This document shows positions 41,750 to 50,939 of a DNA stretch of 64,000 nucleotides, one piece after another. The notes beneath the pieces were generated by a model that was not told the origin of the DNA, did no database searches, and saw only the letters and a program-made list of their open reading frames with translations. Source of the stretch: VRUE01 sp963844395. Lineage in GTDB: Bacteria > Actinomycetota > Thermoleophilia > Solirubrobacterales > 70-9. Position numbers and translations under genes: made by a program. The stretch covers positions 682,001-746,000 of the forward strand of contig CAWJNX010000001.1 in the NCBI GenBank assembly GCA_963844395.1. The letters run 5' to 3'. How positions within the stretch are numbered: the stretch's first letter is position 1; every line of letters begins with the position of its first letter.

Positions 41750-42320
41750 GGCGGCCGAGGCGGCGACCGAGCGGCGGGAGCAGGGTCAGCGACCGTACGT
41801 CCGAGACAGTCAAATCGACCGCCCGCAAGTCTCGGCGCCGCAGCAGCCGCGTGCGCCGGTTAAGCGGATTGGCAAGGCGCGGCTCGTAGGCAACGAGGAC
41901 GCCGCCCGGGGCGAGGACGCGCCGGCTCTCTGCGAGCGCAGCGCGAACCGACCCGACCGGCCCCATGGAGGAGAGGGAGACGACGTGGATGACGACGTCG
42001 AAGCTGTCGTCCGCATAGGGCAGCTCCCGCCCGTCGGCGACGCGGACGTCAGCGTCGGGCGCGCGGCCACGCGCGGCGGCCACGCGGACGGGGTCGAGGT
42101 CAACGCCGTGCAGCCGCTCGGGCGCAACACCGGCCGCGAGGAGCGCCTCGAGCAGCCAGCCGTGACCACAGCCGCTGTCGAGCACCACCCCCTCTCCTTC
42201 GAGCTGCGGAGCGGCGACGGCGCGGATCTCCTTTAGAAGCTCCTCGCGGGCAGCGCGGTTGCCGAGGTTGGCCGCAGACCAGGCGCCCGCCCGGCCGCTC
42301 AGGAGCCGAGCCGTTCCCAC
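41664..42320 (-). CDS. Class I SAM-dependent methyltransferase
   Basis: The 218-residue enzyme has GVVLDSGCGHGWLLEALLAAG (motif I), LHGVDLDPVRV (strand 2), VADGRELPYADDSFDVVIHVVSL (motifs III-IV) and SRRVLAPGGVLVAYEP. This is a Methyltransf_11-type fold. The GTG lies within the last codons of the flippase gene (22-bp overlap). The C-terminal 50 residues are Arg/Leu-rich (RRLGRLTPALHPLLSRLPPLRSHRL) and overlap the convergent glycosyltransferase gene, so the end of the protein is unusual. It is last in the operon that starts at 45850. Confidence 0.84.
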   Translation of the reverse strand: MGTARLLSGRAGAWSAANLGNRAAREELLKEIRAVAAPQLEGEGVVLDSGCGHGWLLEALLAAGVAPERLHGVDLDPVRVAAARGRAPDADVRVADGRELPYADDSFDVVIHVVSLSSMGPVGSVRAALAESRRVLAPGGVLVAYEPRLANPLNRRTRLLRRRDLRAVDLTVSDVRSLTLLPPLGRRLGRLTPALHPLLSRLPPLRSHRLLVHRASSR

Positions 42321-44209
42321 GTGCGCCTTGGTAGCCGCCGCAGGCGGGTCAGGGTCATATCGAGGGCGTCAAGGTCAAGTGGATCGATGCCCTCCTCTTC
42401 ACATAGCTGCTCGGCGAGCAGATCCCGCCTAGCGACGCCGCGGCTCTCGAGCAGATAGGTGGCGATCTCTCCGTCGTGCGCGCCCGAGTGTCCGTTGCCA
42501 CTGGGGCCGAGCGCTCGCAGCGAGGCGACGAAGCGCGACATTGCCTCCCGGTCGTCGGTGCTTATGGCGCGAGCCGCATCAGCGGCCGAGCCGCCCTTCG
42601 GGACCAGCATCGCGACGAGGCGGCGGTCTTGTGGCTCGAGCTCCTCCAGCTTGGCGACCAGATCGTCCGGCTGGCGGGGGCCGCCTGGCCAGGAAAGATC
42701 GATGAAGGCGTGCAGCTCCTCCCTTGGAAAGGCCCGGGTCAAGATCAGCAGCACCGGGAAGGCGACGAGAATGAGCAGATGGACGGCGAGCAGCCACGCT
42801 CCCCCCAGCGGCGAGAAGAGCTGGCTGAGGCCGATGCAGAGAAGCCCGAGCGCGATGCCGCGGCCGAGCCGGCCCCACTGGATCGGCAAGGGGTGCTCGG
42901 AGCGCTGCGCGAACCAGAGCATGACCGCAGCCGCGGCCGTGAAGGCGATGATCTGCGCGATCGCCGCGCCGTAGCCGCCGTACGGTGGGACGAGCGCCAG
43001 GGCGGCGGCCACGAAGGCGAGCGCAGCGGTCAGCATCACGAGGATGAAGCGCCGACGTCGATTGGGAAAGCTAGTGCCTCGGTAGAGGACCATCAGCACG
43101 CCGAAGGCAACGACCCCAAGGGCGACCAGAGGGACGAGCGGGGCAGCGCCCGAATAGGAGGCCGGGGCAATGTTCATCAGCAGGTCGGCGAGCAGAGTGA
43201 GCCCGAGTACCACCCAGATGCAGAGCAGGAGGAAGACGGTGAGGACGGTTGCGCCAAAGCCGCTGGGCCCGTGCCTCTCGGTCATCGCCGAATGCAGCGG
43301 CGTTCGCGTCAGCGGCAGCCAGGCCATGGTCACGGCCGAGACCAGGTAGGAGACGCCCATCCCGAGGCGGGCGGCGACCCGGTACGGCCCGACGGAGTCC
43401 GCCGGCGCGAACATCGAGACGAGGTACACGTCGGCGTTGCCGACGATCCACATGGCGAGGATGACCGGCACGACGAAGGCGCCGCGGCGGAAGACATGCG
43501 GGACGATGCTCAGCTCGAGGCCGAAGGCGTAGCTGCGGTGCCCGACGGCGATGGCAACCGGAACCGCCAGGGCGGTCCCGGCCGCTATGCCGGCCAGGGC
43601 GCCCTCGACGCCGTGCCCGGCAACGACGAAGGCGACGCCCAGGGCCAGCGCCAGCGCCGGCCGCAGCACCCCAAGCACCGAGTAGGCGCCCGGGCGGCGT
43701 TCGAGACGGGCGACGTTGTGGACGAGCCGCCAGACAGCGCCGGTGGCGCCGCAGAGTGCCGCCAGCCGCACCGCTTCCAGCTGCCCCGGGACACCGAGCA
43801 GGTCGGCGACGAGGGGCGCGATCGCGAACACGACGAGGGTTCCGAGCGCCGCTATGACGACGGTCAGCAAAACGCCGGTGGTCAGGGCCCGCTCCCGGTT
43901 AACGTCGCGCAGCGCCTCCGCATCGATGTCGTCGAGGGCCGACTCGGCGTCGCCGTCGGCGACGCCGAACACCGAGATCAGGATCCCCTGCAGCGAGCCG
44001 AGGTTGTAGACGGTCGTCAGCAGGGTTGCGAGCACCAAATAGACCGCGAGGAGCCCGTACTCTTCGATCGGCAGCAGGCGGGTGAGTGCCGCCACGTTGA
44101 CCAGGCTGAAGAGGAAGGTCGCCACGGCACCAGCCGCGTAAAGACCCGCATGGCGGCTGAGGCGACGGCCAAACGACGTGAGGAGGCTCTCCTGCTCGGC
44201 CGCGCTCAT
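42299..44209 (-). CDS. Wzx-type polysaccharide flippase with a C-terminal cytoplasmic domain
   Basis: The 636-residue membrane protein has about 12-14 hydrophobic helices from residue 25 to 480, in the MATE/MOP polysaccharide-transporter style (AALTRLLPIEEYGLLAVYLVLATLL at the start; NADVYLVSMFAPADSVGPYRVAARLG in the middle is typical of Wzx). It would flip a lipid-linked glycan to the outside. A soluble region of about 150 residues follows (DDLVAKLEELEPQDRRLVAML, SRFVASLRALG, TLTRLRRLPRR), which is not usual for Wzx. ATG 44209 overlaps the preceding TGA (ATGA). No Wzy gene is in the window. Confidence 0.87.
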   Translation of the reverse strand: MSAAEQESLLTSFGRRLSRHAGLYAAGAVATFLFSLVNVAALTRLLPIEEYGLLAVYLVLATLLTTVYNLGSLQGILISVFGVADGDAESALDDIDAEALRDVNRERALTTGVLLTVVIAALGTLVVFAIAPLVADLLGVPGQLEAVRLAALCGATGAVWRLVHNVARLERRPGAYSVLGVLRPALALALGVAFVVAGHGVEGALAGIAAGTALAVPVAIAVGHRSYAFGLELSIVPHVFRRGAFVVPVILAMWIVGNADVYLVSMFAPADSVGPYRVAARLGMGVSYLVSAVTMAWLPLTRTPLHSAMTERHGPSGFGATVLTVFLLLCIWVVLGLTLLADLLMNIAPASYSGAAPLVPLVALGVVAFGVLMVLYRGTSFPNRRRRFILVMLTAALAFVAAALALVPPYGGYGAAIAQIIAFTAAAAVMLWFAQRSEHPLPIQWGRLGRGIALGLLCIGLSQLFSPLGGAWLLAVHLLILVAFPVLLILTRAFPREELHAFIDLSWPGGPRQPDDLVAKLEELEPQDRRLVAMLVPKGGSAADAARAISTDDREAMSRFVASLRALGPSGNGHSGAHDGEIATYLLESRGVARRDLLAEQLCEEEGIDPLDLDALDMTLTRLRRLPRRTWERLGS

Positions 44210-45033
44210 CTCGTCGCCCTGGGGCATAGAGCAGTGAAGTGGCTATAGCGGGCCAGAAACGCCGGGCGGGTCAAACGGCGATCGGCGCTGCGGTGCTGGG
44301 CGATGTCCCGAAAGCCCGCTTCGAGCAACTGCTGGCGCGCCTCGTGGGGCGAGGTGAGGCGGCATAGCGATCGTCTTCGCCCCAGCCGCGCGGCCACCCG
44401 GACGGCCGAGACCGGCGGCAGCAGCGCCAAGAAGGGGATCCCGGTGAACTGGTCGATCGGGTGCAGCCGGTTCGGGTTGCGGACGACGATCGCGCCGCCC
44501 GGTGTGAGCAGCTGCAGCGCGGCTTGTAGCGCCCGCAGCTGCATGCCTGGCTCAGCCAGGTAGCAGAGCGAGTTGTTCATCACGACTACCTCGAACGACT
44601 CTTTGGCAAGCCGCGGCTCCTCCATCGCACCCTTCGCCAGCTCGACGTCTAGCCCATGTCGGTCGGCGACCCGGCGACCGACCTCTAGCCGGCCACGGTT
44701 GATGTCGATTCCAATGACGCGAGCGCCCTGGAAGGCGAAGTAGGCCGAGAGGGCGCCGAAGCCGCAGCCGAGGTCGGCAAGCCGCAACCCGTCCAACGAC
44801 GCGACTTCGAGTCGCTGCGTCACCATCGCCACCAGTGGCGCTCCGCGGCGCTCGACGAAGCCTGAATTCGTCTCCAGCGTGTTCCAGCCGGCTCGCCCCT
44901 CCAGCTCGATCCCATGGCGCTCGCAGTGGGCAAGCACCTCGTCCCGCAGGGTCGAGGCCACCGCGTCGAATCCTCCCGGGGGCACGCTGGCCGGGGCCGT
45001 TTGAAGCGATTGCCGCTCAGGCGGGGGGTGCAT
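44206..45033 (-). CDS. Class I SAM-dependent methyltransferase
   Basis: The 275-residue protein has LRLADLGCGFGALSAYFAFQGARVIGIDINRGRLEVG (motif I and acidic strand 2), SFEVVVMNNSLCYLAEPGMQLRALQAALQLLTPGGAIVVRNPN (motif IV and post). ATG 45033 overlaps the deacetylase gene end by 17 bp. The frame continues upstream to 45324 as Ser/Arg-rich antisense of that gene and is not used. Probably a sugar O-methyltransferase. Fourth from the end in the order deacetylase, methyltransferase, flippase, methyltransferase. Confidence 0.85.
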   Translation of the reverse strand: MHPPPERQSLQTAPASVPPGGFDAVASTLRDEVLAHCERHGIELEGRAGWNTLETNSGFVERRGAPLVAMVTQRLEVASLDGLRLADLGCGFGALSAYFAFQGARVIGIDINRGRLEVGRRVADRHGLDVELAKGAMEEPRLAKESFEVVVMNNSLCYLAEPGMQLRALQAALQLLTPGGAIVVRNPNRLHPIDQFTGIPFLALLPPVSAVRVAARLGRRRSLCRLTSPHEARQQLLEAGFRDIAQHRSADRRLTRPAFLARYSHFTALCPRATR

Positions 45034-45850
45034 CGCTGCCCGTCCGCAGCGGCCGCCGTGGCCACGACCCGTTGTCGCTGTCGGGAAGCACTGCCGCCAG
45101 AATCCGGTCGAGCCACAAGCTTGGGCCCGATGACCAGTTGTTCGGATGGACGACGCAGAGGATCGGCGAGAGCCGGGCCGAGAGCAGCTCGACCGGATCG
45201 GTGCGGTCGGACCACCTGCCCTCCCCACTGGCGCGATCGGTGAGCCAATGCGCGAGGCCGCGGCCGCGCATCGCCTCGTTGACGTCGAAGTCGACCCCGA
45301 ACTCGACCGCGTCCTGACCGGCAATCAGGCTGGCGTTGCGCACCAGCGGAACCCGCGAGTCGCCATGCGGGCAGACGCTGCGAATCGGCCCGTGCAGGCG
45401 GGCGAAGGTGGCAACCTCCTCGTGCAGCACACGCCGCGCCGGAGCCACCAGGGTGGCGATCTCAGCCTCGCTGCGAGCACCTTGTTCGAGCGCCAGCCGC
45501 GAGAGGGTCTCGTAGTGGAGGCCGACGGCGCAGCCTTCGGTGCGCAAGGCGGCGATCGTGTCGCGATCGGCCGTGCGCCAACGGAAGTACCAGGCCGAGC
45601 GAATCCCCAGCTCTCGCTCGACCTCCGCCATCTCCAGCGCTGAGCGCGGATGCTGGTCAACGTCGTGGCGCAAGACGAGCAGCGGACCGTCCGGCTCCGA
45701 GTCCCCGCTCAGCCACTGCTCGACGCCGAGCACCCGATAGCCATAATGCAGCGCACTCTCCAGCAGCATCCGATATTCGTCCCATCTGGCCGTCGCCAGC
45801 GTGCGTGAAAGGCGAGGTCTAGGGATCTGCGTGGTACCGGTGGCATGCAT
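45017..45850 (-). CDS. NodB-like polysaccharide deacetylase family protein
   Basis: The 277-residue protein has LLVLRHDVDQHPRSALEMAEVE, where HDVD is the metal-Asp motif, WYFRWRT, AVGLHYETLSRL and CPHGDSRVPL, which replace the classical HSxxH. It belongs to a divergent NodB-fold group often found in surface glycan clusters. No signal peptide is present, so it acts in the cytoplasm on a nucleotide- or lipid-linked sugar. ATG 45850 comes 6 nt after TAAAAA on the minus strand (leaderless pattern). It heads the four-gene minus operon ending at 41664 and diverges from the aminotransferase gene. Confidence 0.8.
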   Translation of the reverse strand: MHATGTTQIPRPRLSRTLATARWDEYRMLLESALHYGYRVLGVEQWLSGDSEPDGPLLVLRHDVDQHPRSALEMAEVERELGIRSAWYFRWRTADRDTIAALRTEGCAVGLHYETLSRLALEQGARSEAEIATLVAPARRVLHEEVATFARLHGPIRSVCPHGDSRVPLVRNASLIAGQDAVEFGVDFDVNEAMRGRGLAHWLTDRASGEGRWSDRTDPVELLSARLSPILCVVHPNNWSSGPSLWLDRILAAVLPDSDNGSWPRRPLRTGSDAPPA

Positions 45851-45902
45851 AGACTATTTTTAAAGCAGGGAGGGCATCGTAACCCCGTCAGGTAGGAGCA
45901 AC

Positions 45903-47138
45903 GTGCAGGGCGACTCGGCTTCCATGAACGGTAGAACCTCCTCCGACGAGGCGGCAAACCGCGGCGTGCCGCTCGCCTCACCCCAGCTGCTCGAGTCCGA
46001 GCTGCGTGAGGCGCTGGCAGCCTACCGTTCGGGCTGGCTCTGCATGGGGCCGCGCACGGCCGAGCTGGAGGCGTCGATGTGCGACTACACCGGCGCCGGC
46101 CACGCGATCGCGGTCTCCAGCTGTACGGCGGCGCTGCACATAGCGTGCCTCGCAGCCGGGCTCGGTCCGGGCGATTCCGCGGTCGTCCCCTCGCTTGGCT
46201 TCGCCGCGACCGCCAACGCGATCGCCTACACCGGCGCCACCCCGCGCTTCACGGAGATCGCGGCGCTGGACCGACCCTGGCTATCCGCCGAGGCGGCGGA
46301 GGCCACGATCGAGCCGAACACCAAGGCGATCGTCGCGATGTCCTACGGCGGCCACCCGGGCGAGATCGAAGCGCTGGCCGCCCTCGCCGAGCGGCGCGGC
46401 CTAGCACTGATCGAGGATGCCGCCCACGCCAGCGGCTCCTGGCAGGGCGGCCGCCATCTCGGCACCTTCGGCCTGGCCGGGGCGCTGAGCTTCTCGGCGA
46501 GCAAGAACCTCGGCATCGGCGAGGGTGGGATGGTCCTCACCGACGAGGAGGAAGTCGCCCGCCGCGCCCGCAGCCTGCGCTGGCACGGGATCAGCGCCTC
46601 GACTTGGGAGCGCCACCGCGCCGACGCCCCGGAGTACACGGTCGAGGAGGTGGGCTTCAACTACCGGATCGACGACCCGCGCGCGGCCCTAGTCAACGCC
46701 CGCCTGCGCCGCCTCGACGAGGACAACCGGCGCCGGGCGGAGATCGAGGTCGCCTACCGCGCCGCCTTCGCCGGCGAGCCGGGCTTCACCCCCGTCCAGG
46801 CGCCGCCGGCCGGGGAACGCGCCAGTCACTGCGTGTTCGCGATCGTCCTCGCCGAGGGTCTCGACCGTCCCGCCTTCCGCGAGCGACTGGCGGGGCGCGG
46901 CGTGCAGACCAGCATCCACTTCCCGCCTCTGCATAGCAGCCCCAGCTACGGCCGCCAGGAGGCGTTGCTGCCGATCACCGAGGCGTTCGCGCGGCGCGCC
47001 GTCTCGCTGCCGATCTTCCCCGAGATGGAGCAGTGGCAACCTGAGCTGGTAATTGAGGCGGCGCTCGAAGCGGCAGCGGCGGGACGCGAGGACCTGGTCG
47101 CCGCCACGGCGCGGAGCCGCAGTGCAGTCGCCGGTTAG
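45903..47138 (+). CDS. DegT/DnrJ/EryC1/StrS-family sugar aminotransferase
   Basis: The 411-residue PLP enzyme has VSSCTAALHIACLAAGLGPGDSAVVPSLGF (cofactor phosphate region), ALIEDAAHASGSW (Asp to pyridine N), and SFSASKNLGIGEGGMVLT, where the Lys forms the Schiff base. Late VGFNYRIDDPRAALVNARL and TSIHFPPLHSSPSY are family typical. It transfers an amino group to a keto-sugar nucleotide, giving the amino sugar that the deacetylase and acetyltransferase genes nearby imply. GTG 45903 follows TAGGAG at 5 nt. It begins the plus operon of four genes to 50881. Confidence 0.92.
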   Translation: MQGDSASMNGRTSSDEAANRGVPLASPQLLESELREALAAYRSGWLCMGPRTAELEASMCDYTGAGHAIAVSSCTAALHIACLAAGLGPGDSAVVPSLGFAATANAIAYTGATPRFTEIAALDRPWLSAEAAEATIEPNTKAIVAMSYGGHPGEIEALAALAERRGLALIEDAAHASGSWQGGRHLGTFGLAGALSFSASKNLGIGEGGMVLTDEEEVARRARSLRWHGISASTWERHRADAPEYTVEEVGFNYRIDDPRAALVNARLRRLDEDNRRRAEIEVAYRAAFAGEPGFTPVQAPPAGERASHCVFAIVLAEGLDRPAFRERLAGRGVQTSIHFPPLHSSPSYGRQEALLPITEAFARRAVSLPIFPEMEQWQPELVIEAALEAAAAGREDLVAATARSRSAVAG

Positions 47139-47184
47139 GGCGCCCGCGACACCCGCCGAGGGGGACCCACCGCAGCGCACGACG

Positions 47185-48315
47185 ATGCGGATCGCGATGC
47201 TCCTGCACAAGAGCGTCGTCCACGACACGCGGGTGCGTCGCGAGGCTGGCGCGCTGGCGGCGGCGGGGCACGAGGTGACGGTGGCGCACCTGGCGCCGAC
47301 GGGGGAACCGGACCCGGCGGGGTTGCCGTTCGGCCTGACGTCGGCCACTCTGGGCCGTAGCCGGGGGCGTCTGCCCCGGTCGGTCCGTCTTGGGACGGAG
47401 GCCACGCGGCTGGCGCTACGGGCGGCCGCCTGCCGGCCGGACGCGATCCACGCCCACGACGCGGCGATGTTGCTCCCCGGCCTGCTGGCTGCCCGCCGCT
47501 CCAGCGCGCGCCTGGTCTACGACTCGCACGAGCTGGCGACCGGGGTCCCGTACCGCAGCGGCGTCTGGGCCGCTGTCGTCGCCACCGCCGAGCGCCTGGG
47601 GGTACCGCGGGCGGACGCCGTAATCGCGGTCTCGGACGGGATCGCGGCAGAGCTGCAGGAGCGCTACGGGCTGCGCAAACGCCCCGCCGTGATCCGCAAC
47701 CTCCCCGACCTGCCACCGCCCGGCGCCGCGCCGGCGTCCGATCTGCGCCGTGAGCTGAGGGTGGGCGCCGCGCCGCTGCTCCTGCACCAGGGCGCCGCTG
47801 CCGCCGGCCGTGGCTGCGAGACGCTGTTGCGAGCCCTCGCCCTCCTTCCCGACGCACACCTGCTCTTCCTCGGTGCCGGAGACCGCGATGTCGGTCGCCT
47901 GGGCATCGTCGCGGAGGACTGCGGCGTAGCGACCCGCACCCACTTCGTTGGCCCGGTGTCGCCGGAGGCCCTGCTCTCGTACACCGCGCAAGCGGACGTC
48001 GGCATCTCGCTGCTGGAGGACAGCTGCGACAACCACCGCCTCGCCCTTCCGAACAAGCTCTTCGAGTACGTCGCTGCCGGGCTACCGGTCGTGGTCAGCG
48101 AACTGCCGGAAGCGGCGCGGCTGGTGCGAGAGCGGCGAATCGGCTTCCCCGCCGATCCCGGGGACCCCAGCAGCGTCGCCGCGGCGCTGCGCACGGCGCT
48201 CTCGCAGCGCTCCGACGAGGGTCTGCGCGGACGCCTCACCGAGGCCGGCGCGGAGCTGAGCTGGGAGCGGGAGAAGAAGCACCTGCTCGCCGTCTACGAA
48301 GGGCTGGGGGAATGA
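47185..48315 (+). CDS. GT4 glycosyltransferase
   Basis: The 376-residue GT-B enzyme begins MRIAMLLHKSVVHDTRVRREAGALAAAGHEV (acceptor loop), has AIHAHDAAMLLPGLLAA and LVYDSHEL in the N-half, and the donor site LLSYTAQADVGISLLEDSCDNHRLALPNKLFEYVAAGLPVVVSELPE, the pattern of GT4 family members with N-K-L-F-E-Y. ATG 47185 has no strong ribosome-binding site. A GTG about 63 nt upstream overlaps the aminotransferase end and is less likely. Stop and next start overlap as ATGA. It resembles the following gene and is probably an old duplicate. Confidence 0.9.
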   Translation: MRIAMLLHKSVVHDTRVRREAGALAAAGHEVTVAHLAPTGEPDPAGLPFGLTSATLGRSRGRLPRSVRLGTEATRLALRAAACRPDAIHAHDAAMLLPGLLAARRSSARLVYDSHELATGVPYRSGVWAAVVATAERLGVPRADAVIAVSDGIAAELQERYGLRKRPAVIRNLPDLPPPGAAPASDLRRELRVGAAPLLLHQGAAAAGRGCETLLRALALLPDAHLLFLGAGDRDVGRLGIVAEDCGVATRTHFVGPVSPEALLSYTAQADVGISLLEDSCDNHRLALPNKLFEYVAAGLPVVVSELPEAARLVRERRIGFPADPGDPSSVAAALRTALSQRSDEGLRGRLTEAGAELSWEREKKHLLAVYEGLGE

Positions 48316-49679
48316 CCGAGCAGGTGCTGGCGGCGGTCGTCGTGCGCAACACGGCGACTCACGACGCCCGGGTGCTGCGCTGCGCGAGAACGCTGCAATC
48401 GCTGGGCTACGAGGCGGTCGTCTTCGCCGTCACCTCCGAGCAGGAGAGTGCCGAGCGGGGCGAGGCGCAGGGCGTGCCGATCGTCCGCCTGACGCCGCAC
48501 GCTCCCTTCGCCGGCGCCGCGCGAGGACTGCGCCGCCTCGCGTGGCGCGGGGCGATGGCGACAGCGGACGGGCAAGCCGGCACGTCTCCCAGCGGGCGGC
48601 GGCTGAGCCCGCTTGCTCGCCTCTACCGCTTGCTCCGCACGCTCAGCTACTACCGCCGCGGCATCGCCGCGGTCCGCGCCCTGCGTCCCGCGGTGGTGCA
48701 CTGCAACGACTACAACACGATGTGGATCGGCGTCGGCGCCAAGCTGCTGACCGGCTGCGCGCTGGTCTACGACTCGCACGAGCTGTGGCCCGACCGCAAC
48801 GGGCGCAGCGAGCCGCGCTGGTGGCTCCTTGCTTGCGAGGCACTCTTCCTGCGCATCGCCGATACCACCCTTGCCACCAGTCCCGGCCACGCCGACGCGA
48901 TCGCCCGCCGATACCGGGTCCGACCCCCCCAGGTCGTGCGAAACATCGCCGAGCGGGTCCCACAGGGCGTGCGCAACGTCGCCGAGCGGGCCAACGGGTC
49001 GAGCGCGAGCTCCGCCACCGATTCGGCTGAATCCGGCGCGAGCTCCGACACCGGTTCGGCCGATTCCGGCGCGATCTCCCCGCCGGCCGGAAGCGGCAAG
49101 ACCCTCATCTATGCGGGCGCAGTGACCGGCAGCCGCGGTCTCGAGCAGACGATCACGGCGTTGCCCCATGCACCGGGCATGACGTTGCGAGTCGTCGGCC
49201 CAGGCGCCAGGCCCTACCGCGAGCACCTCGCCGAGCTCGCCGCCCGGCACGGGGTCGCCGACCGTGTCCGGCTCGACCCCCCGGTTCCCCCGCAGCAGGT
49301 GGTCGAAGAGATCTCCGCGGCGGCGGCGGGCATAGCGCTGATCCAGCCTTCCTGCCTCAGCTACGCGCTCTCGCTGCCCAACAAGCTGTTCGAGTACCTC
49401 GCCGCCGGTTTGCCGATCCTCGCCGCCGACGTGCCGGTCATCCGCGAGTTCGTCGAGCGCAACGGCGTCGGCCTCGTCGTCCCCCCTGACGATCCCGAGG
49501 CGATCGCCGCGGCGATGCTGGAGATAGTCGAGCCGGAGTGCAACCGCCGGCTGCGCGCCGCCGTGAAAAAAGCATCGGCGGGGCTCTCCTGGGAGCACGA
49601 GGCGGAGCATCTGAAGCGGGCCTATCGGGAAGCAGGGGCAACCTCCACGATCGTGGCAACGCCGGCGGGCAGCCGATGA
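48312..49679 (+). CDS. GT4 glycosyltransferase with Ser/Ala-rich hinge repeat
   Basis: The 455-residue GT-B enzyme has ATHDARVLRCARTLQSLGYE at the N-terminus, VVHCNDYNTMWIGVGAKL, LVYDSHELWPDRN, and the donor-site SYALSLPNKLFEYLAAGLPILAADVPVIREFVERNGVGLVVPPDD. Between the two Rossmann halves sits a low-complexity stretch SSATDSAESGA / SSDTGSADSGA, encoded by two 33-bp tandem copies (49005-49037, 49038-49070). Its ATG overlaps the previous TGA, and its TGA overlaps the next ATG. It shares DSHEL and NKLFEY with the gene before it. Confidence 0.9.
   Translation: MTEQVLAAVVVRNTATHDARVLRCARTLQSLGYEAVVFAVTSEQESAERGEAQGVPIVRLTPHAPFAGAARGLRRLAWRGAMATADGQAGTSPSGRRLSPLARLYRLLRTLSYYRRGIAAVRALRPAVVHCNDYNTMWIGVGAKLLTGCALVYDSHELWPDRNGRSEPRWWLLACEALFLRIADTTLATSPGHADAIARRYRVRPPQVVRNIAERVPQGVRNVAERANGSSASSATDSAESGASSDTGSADSGAISPPAGSGKTLIYAGAVTGSRGLEQTITALPHAPGMTLRVVGPGARPYREHLAELAARHGVADRVRLDPPVPPQQVVEEISAAAAGIALIQPSCLSYALSLPNKLFEYLAAGLPILAADVPVIREFVERNGVGLVVPPDDPEAIAAAMLEIVEPECNRRLRAAVKKASAGLSWEHEAEHLKRAYREAGATSTIVATPAGSR
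49005..49070. repeat. Two 33-bp tandem repeats in a glycosyltransferase hinge
   Basis: Imperfect copies at 49005-49037 and 49038-49070 start GCGAGCTCCG and encode an 11-residue Ser/Ala/Gly/Asp unit. Copy number change would keep the frame. Confidence 0.8.
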
Positions 49680-50881
49680 GGCTGCGCATCCTCACCCACT
49701 ACTACCCGCCCGAGGTGGGTGCCCCCCAGGTTCGCCTGGCCGCGCTCGCACACGGCCTCGCCCAGGCCGGGGCCGAGGTCACCGTCCACACCGGCTTCCC
49801 GCACTACCCCGACGGTGAAATCAAGGCGCCCTACCGCAACCGCCCGCTGCTGCGCGAGCAGGTCGACGGCGTGCGGGTCCTGCGCAGCTGGGTCTACGCG
49901 GCGCCAAACCGCGGCTTCGGCCGCCGGCTCGCCAACCACGCCTCGCTGGCGGCGGCGGCGCTCGCCGCCGCCCCGGCAGGCGGCCCGGCCGATGTGCTGC
50001 TGGTCGAGACTCCCCCGCTTCTGCTCGCCGGGGCCGCCATCCCCTATGCGCGGGCGAAGCGAGCCAGGCTGGTCCTCAACGTCGCCGACCTCTGGCCCGA
50101 CTCTGCGGTCGAGATGGGGACGCTCGGCTCGCGGCCGGCGATCGCCGCAGCGCGACGGCTGGAGCGGCTTGCCTACCGCGAGGCGGCGGCGATCGCCTGC
50201 GCCACCGAGGGAATCCACGCCACGCTGCGGACGCGGCCCGAGTTGACCGCCAAGGCGGCATTGATGCGGCCCGCGGTCGACCTGGAGCGGTTCGCTTCCG
50301 AGGCAGCGAGCCAGGACGGTGAGCCGCCGCTTCGCGTCCTCTACGCCGGCACCGTCGGCCTCGCGCACGGGCTCAACGTCCTGCTCGATGCCGCCCAGGT
50401 GCTCGAACGGCGTCCTGACCCCACCCACTTCGCGGTGACGATCGCCGGCGACGGCGCCGATGCAACGGCGCTGCGGGCCCGCCTCGCCGACGTTGGCCCG
50501 GCCGCTGTCCGCATGCTCGGGGCCGTGCCTGCCGACCGAATCCCCACGCTCTACGCCGAGACCGACGTCGCCGTGGTCCCGCTGCGCGACCTGCCGATCT
50601 TCGAAGGCGCCCTGCCTACCAAGCTGCTGGAGGCGATGGCCGCCGGCCGCCCAGTCGTGCTGGCGGCCCGCGGCGAGGCGGCCCGCCTAGTCGAATCCGA
50701 GCGTTGCGGCATCGTCGTCCCCCCTGAGGACCCAAGGGCCCTGGCGGAGGCGCTCACGGCCCTCGCCGACAACCCCGCCCGTCGAGCCGAGCTGGGCGCG
50801 GCGGGACGCCGCGCCGCAGAGCGTGACTTCGGCCGCGAGGCTTGGCTGCGCCGCTGGTCCGAGCTGCTCGCCTCGGCATGA
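49676..50881 (+). CDS. GT4 glycosyltransferase (WbuB/WcaI-like)
   Basis: The 401-residue enzyme begins MRLRILTHYYPPEVGAPQVRLAALAHGLAQAGAEVTVHTGFPHYPDG, the start seen in WbuB/WcaI-type N-acetyl-fucosamine or fucose transferases. It continues with LVLNVADLWPDSAVEMG and ends with LPIFEGALPTKLLEAMAAGRPVVLAARGEAARLV in the donor site. ATG 49676 overlaps the previous TGA. It is the last gene of the plus-strand operon; 58 bp then separate it from the toxin gene, which lies on the other strand. Confidence 0.9.
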   Translation: MRLRILTHYYPPEVGAPQVRLAALAHGLAQAGAEVTVHTGFPHYPDGEIKAPYRNRPLLREQVDGVRVLRSWVYAAPNRGFGRRLANHASLAAAALAAAPAGGPADVLLVETPPLLLAGAAIPYARAKRARLVLNVADLWPDSAVEMGTLGSRPAIAAARRLERLAYREAAAIACATEGIHATLRTRPELTAKAALMRPAVDLERFASEAASQDGEPPLRVLYAGTVGLAHGLNVLLDAAQVLERRPDPTHFAVTIAGDGADATALRARLADVGPAAVRMLGAVPADRIPTLYAETDVAVVPLRDLPIFEGALPTKLLEAMAAGRPVVLAARGEAARLVESERCGIVVPPEDPRALAEALTALADNPARRAELGAAGRRAAERDFGREAWLRRWSELLASA

Positions 50882-50939
50882 CCCCGGCGAGCCACGGGTT
50901 CGGCCAGCGAGCCAGCGGGGACATGGGCTCGTCGGCTCC

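Noticed and set aside
42476..44248. Plus-strand open frame of 590 codons opposite the flippase gene
   Set aside because: The minus strand encodes a convincing multi-helix membrane protein; the plus product is low-complexity and charged.
48294..49610. Minus-strand open frame of 438 codons opposite a GT4 gene
   Set aside because: The GT4 gene has all catalytic motifs and ATGA junctions on both sides.
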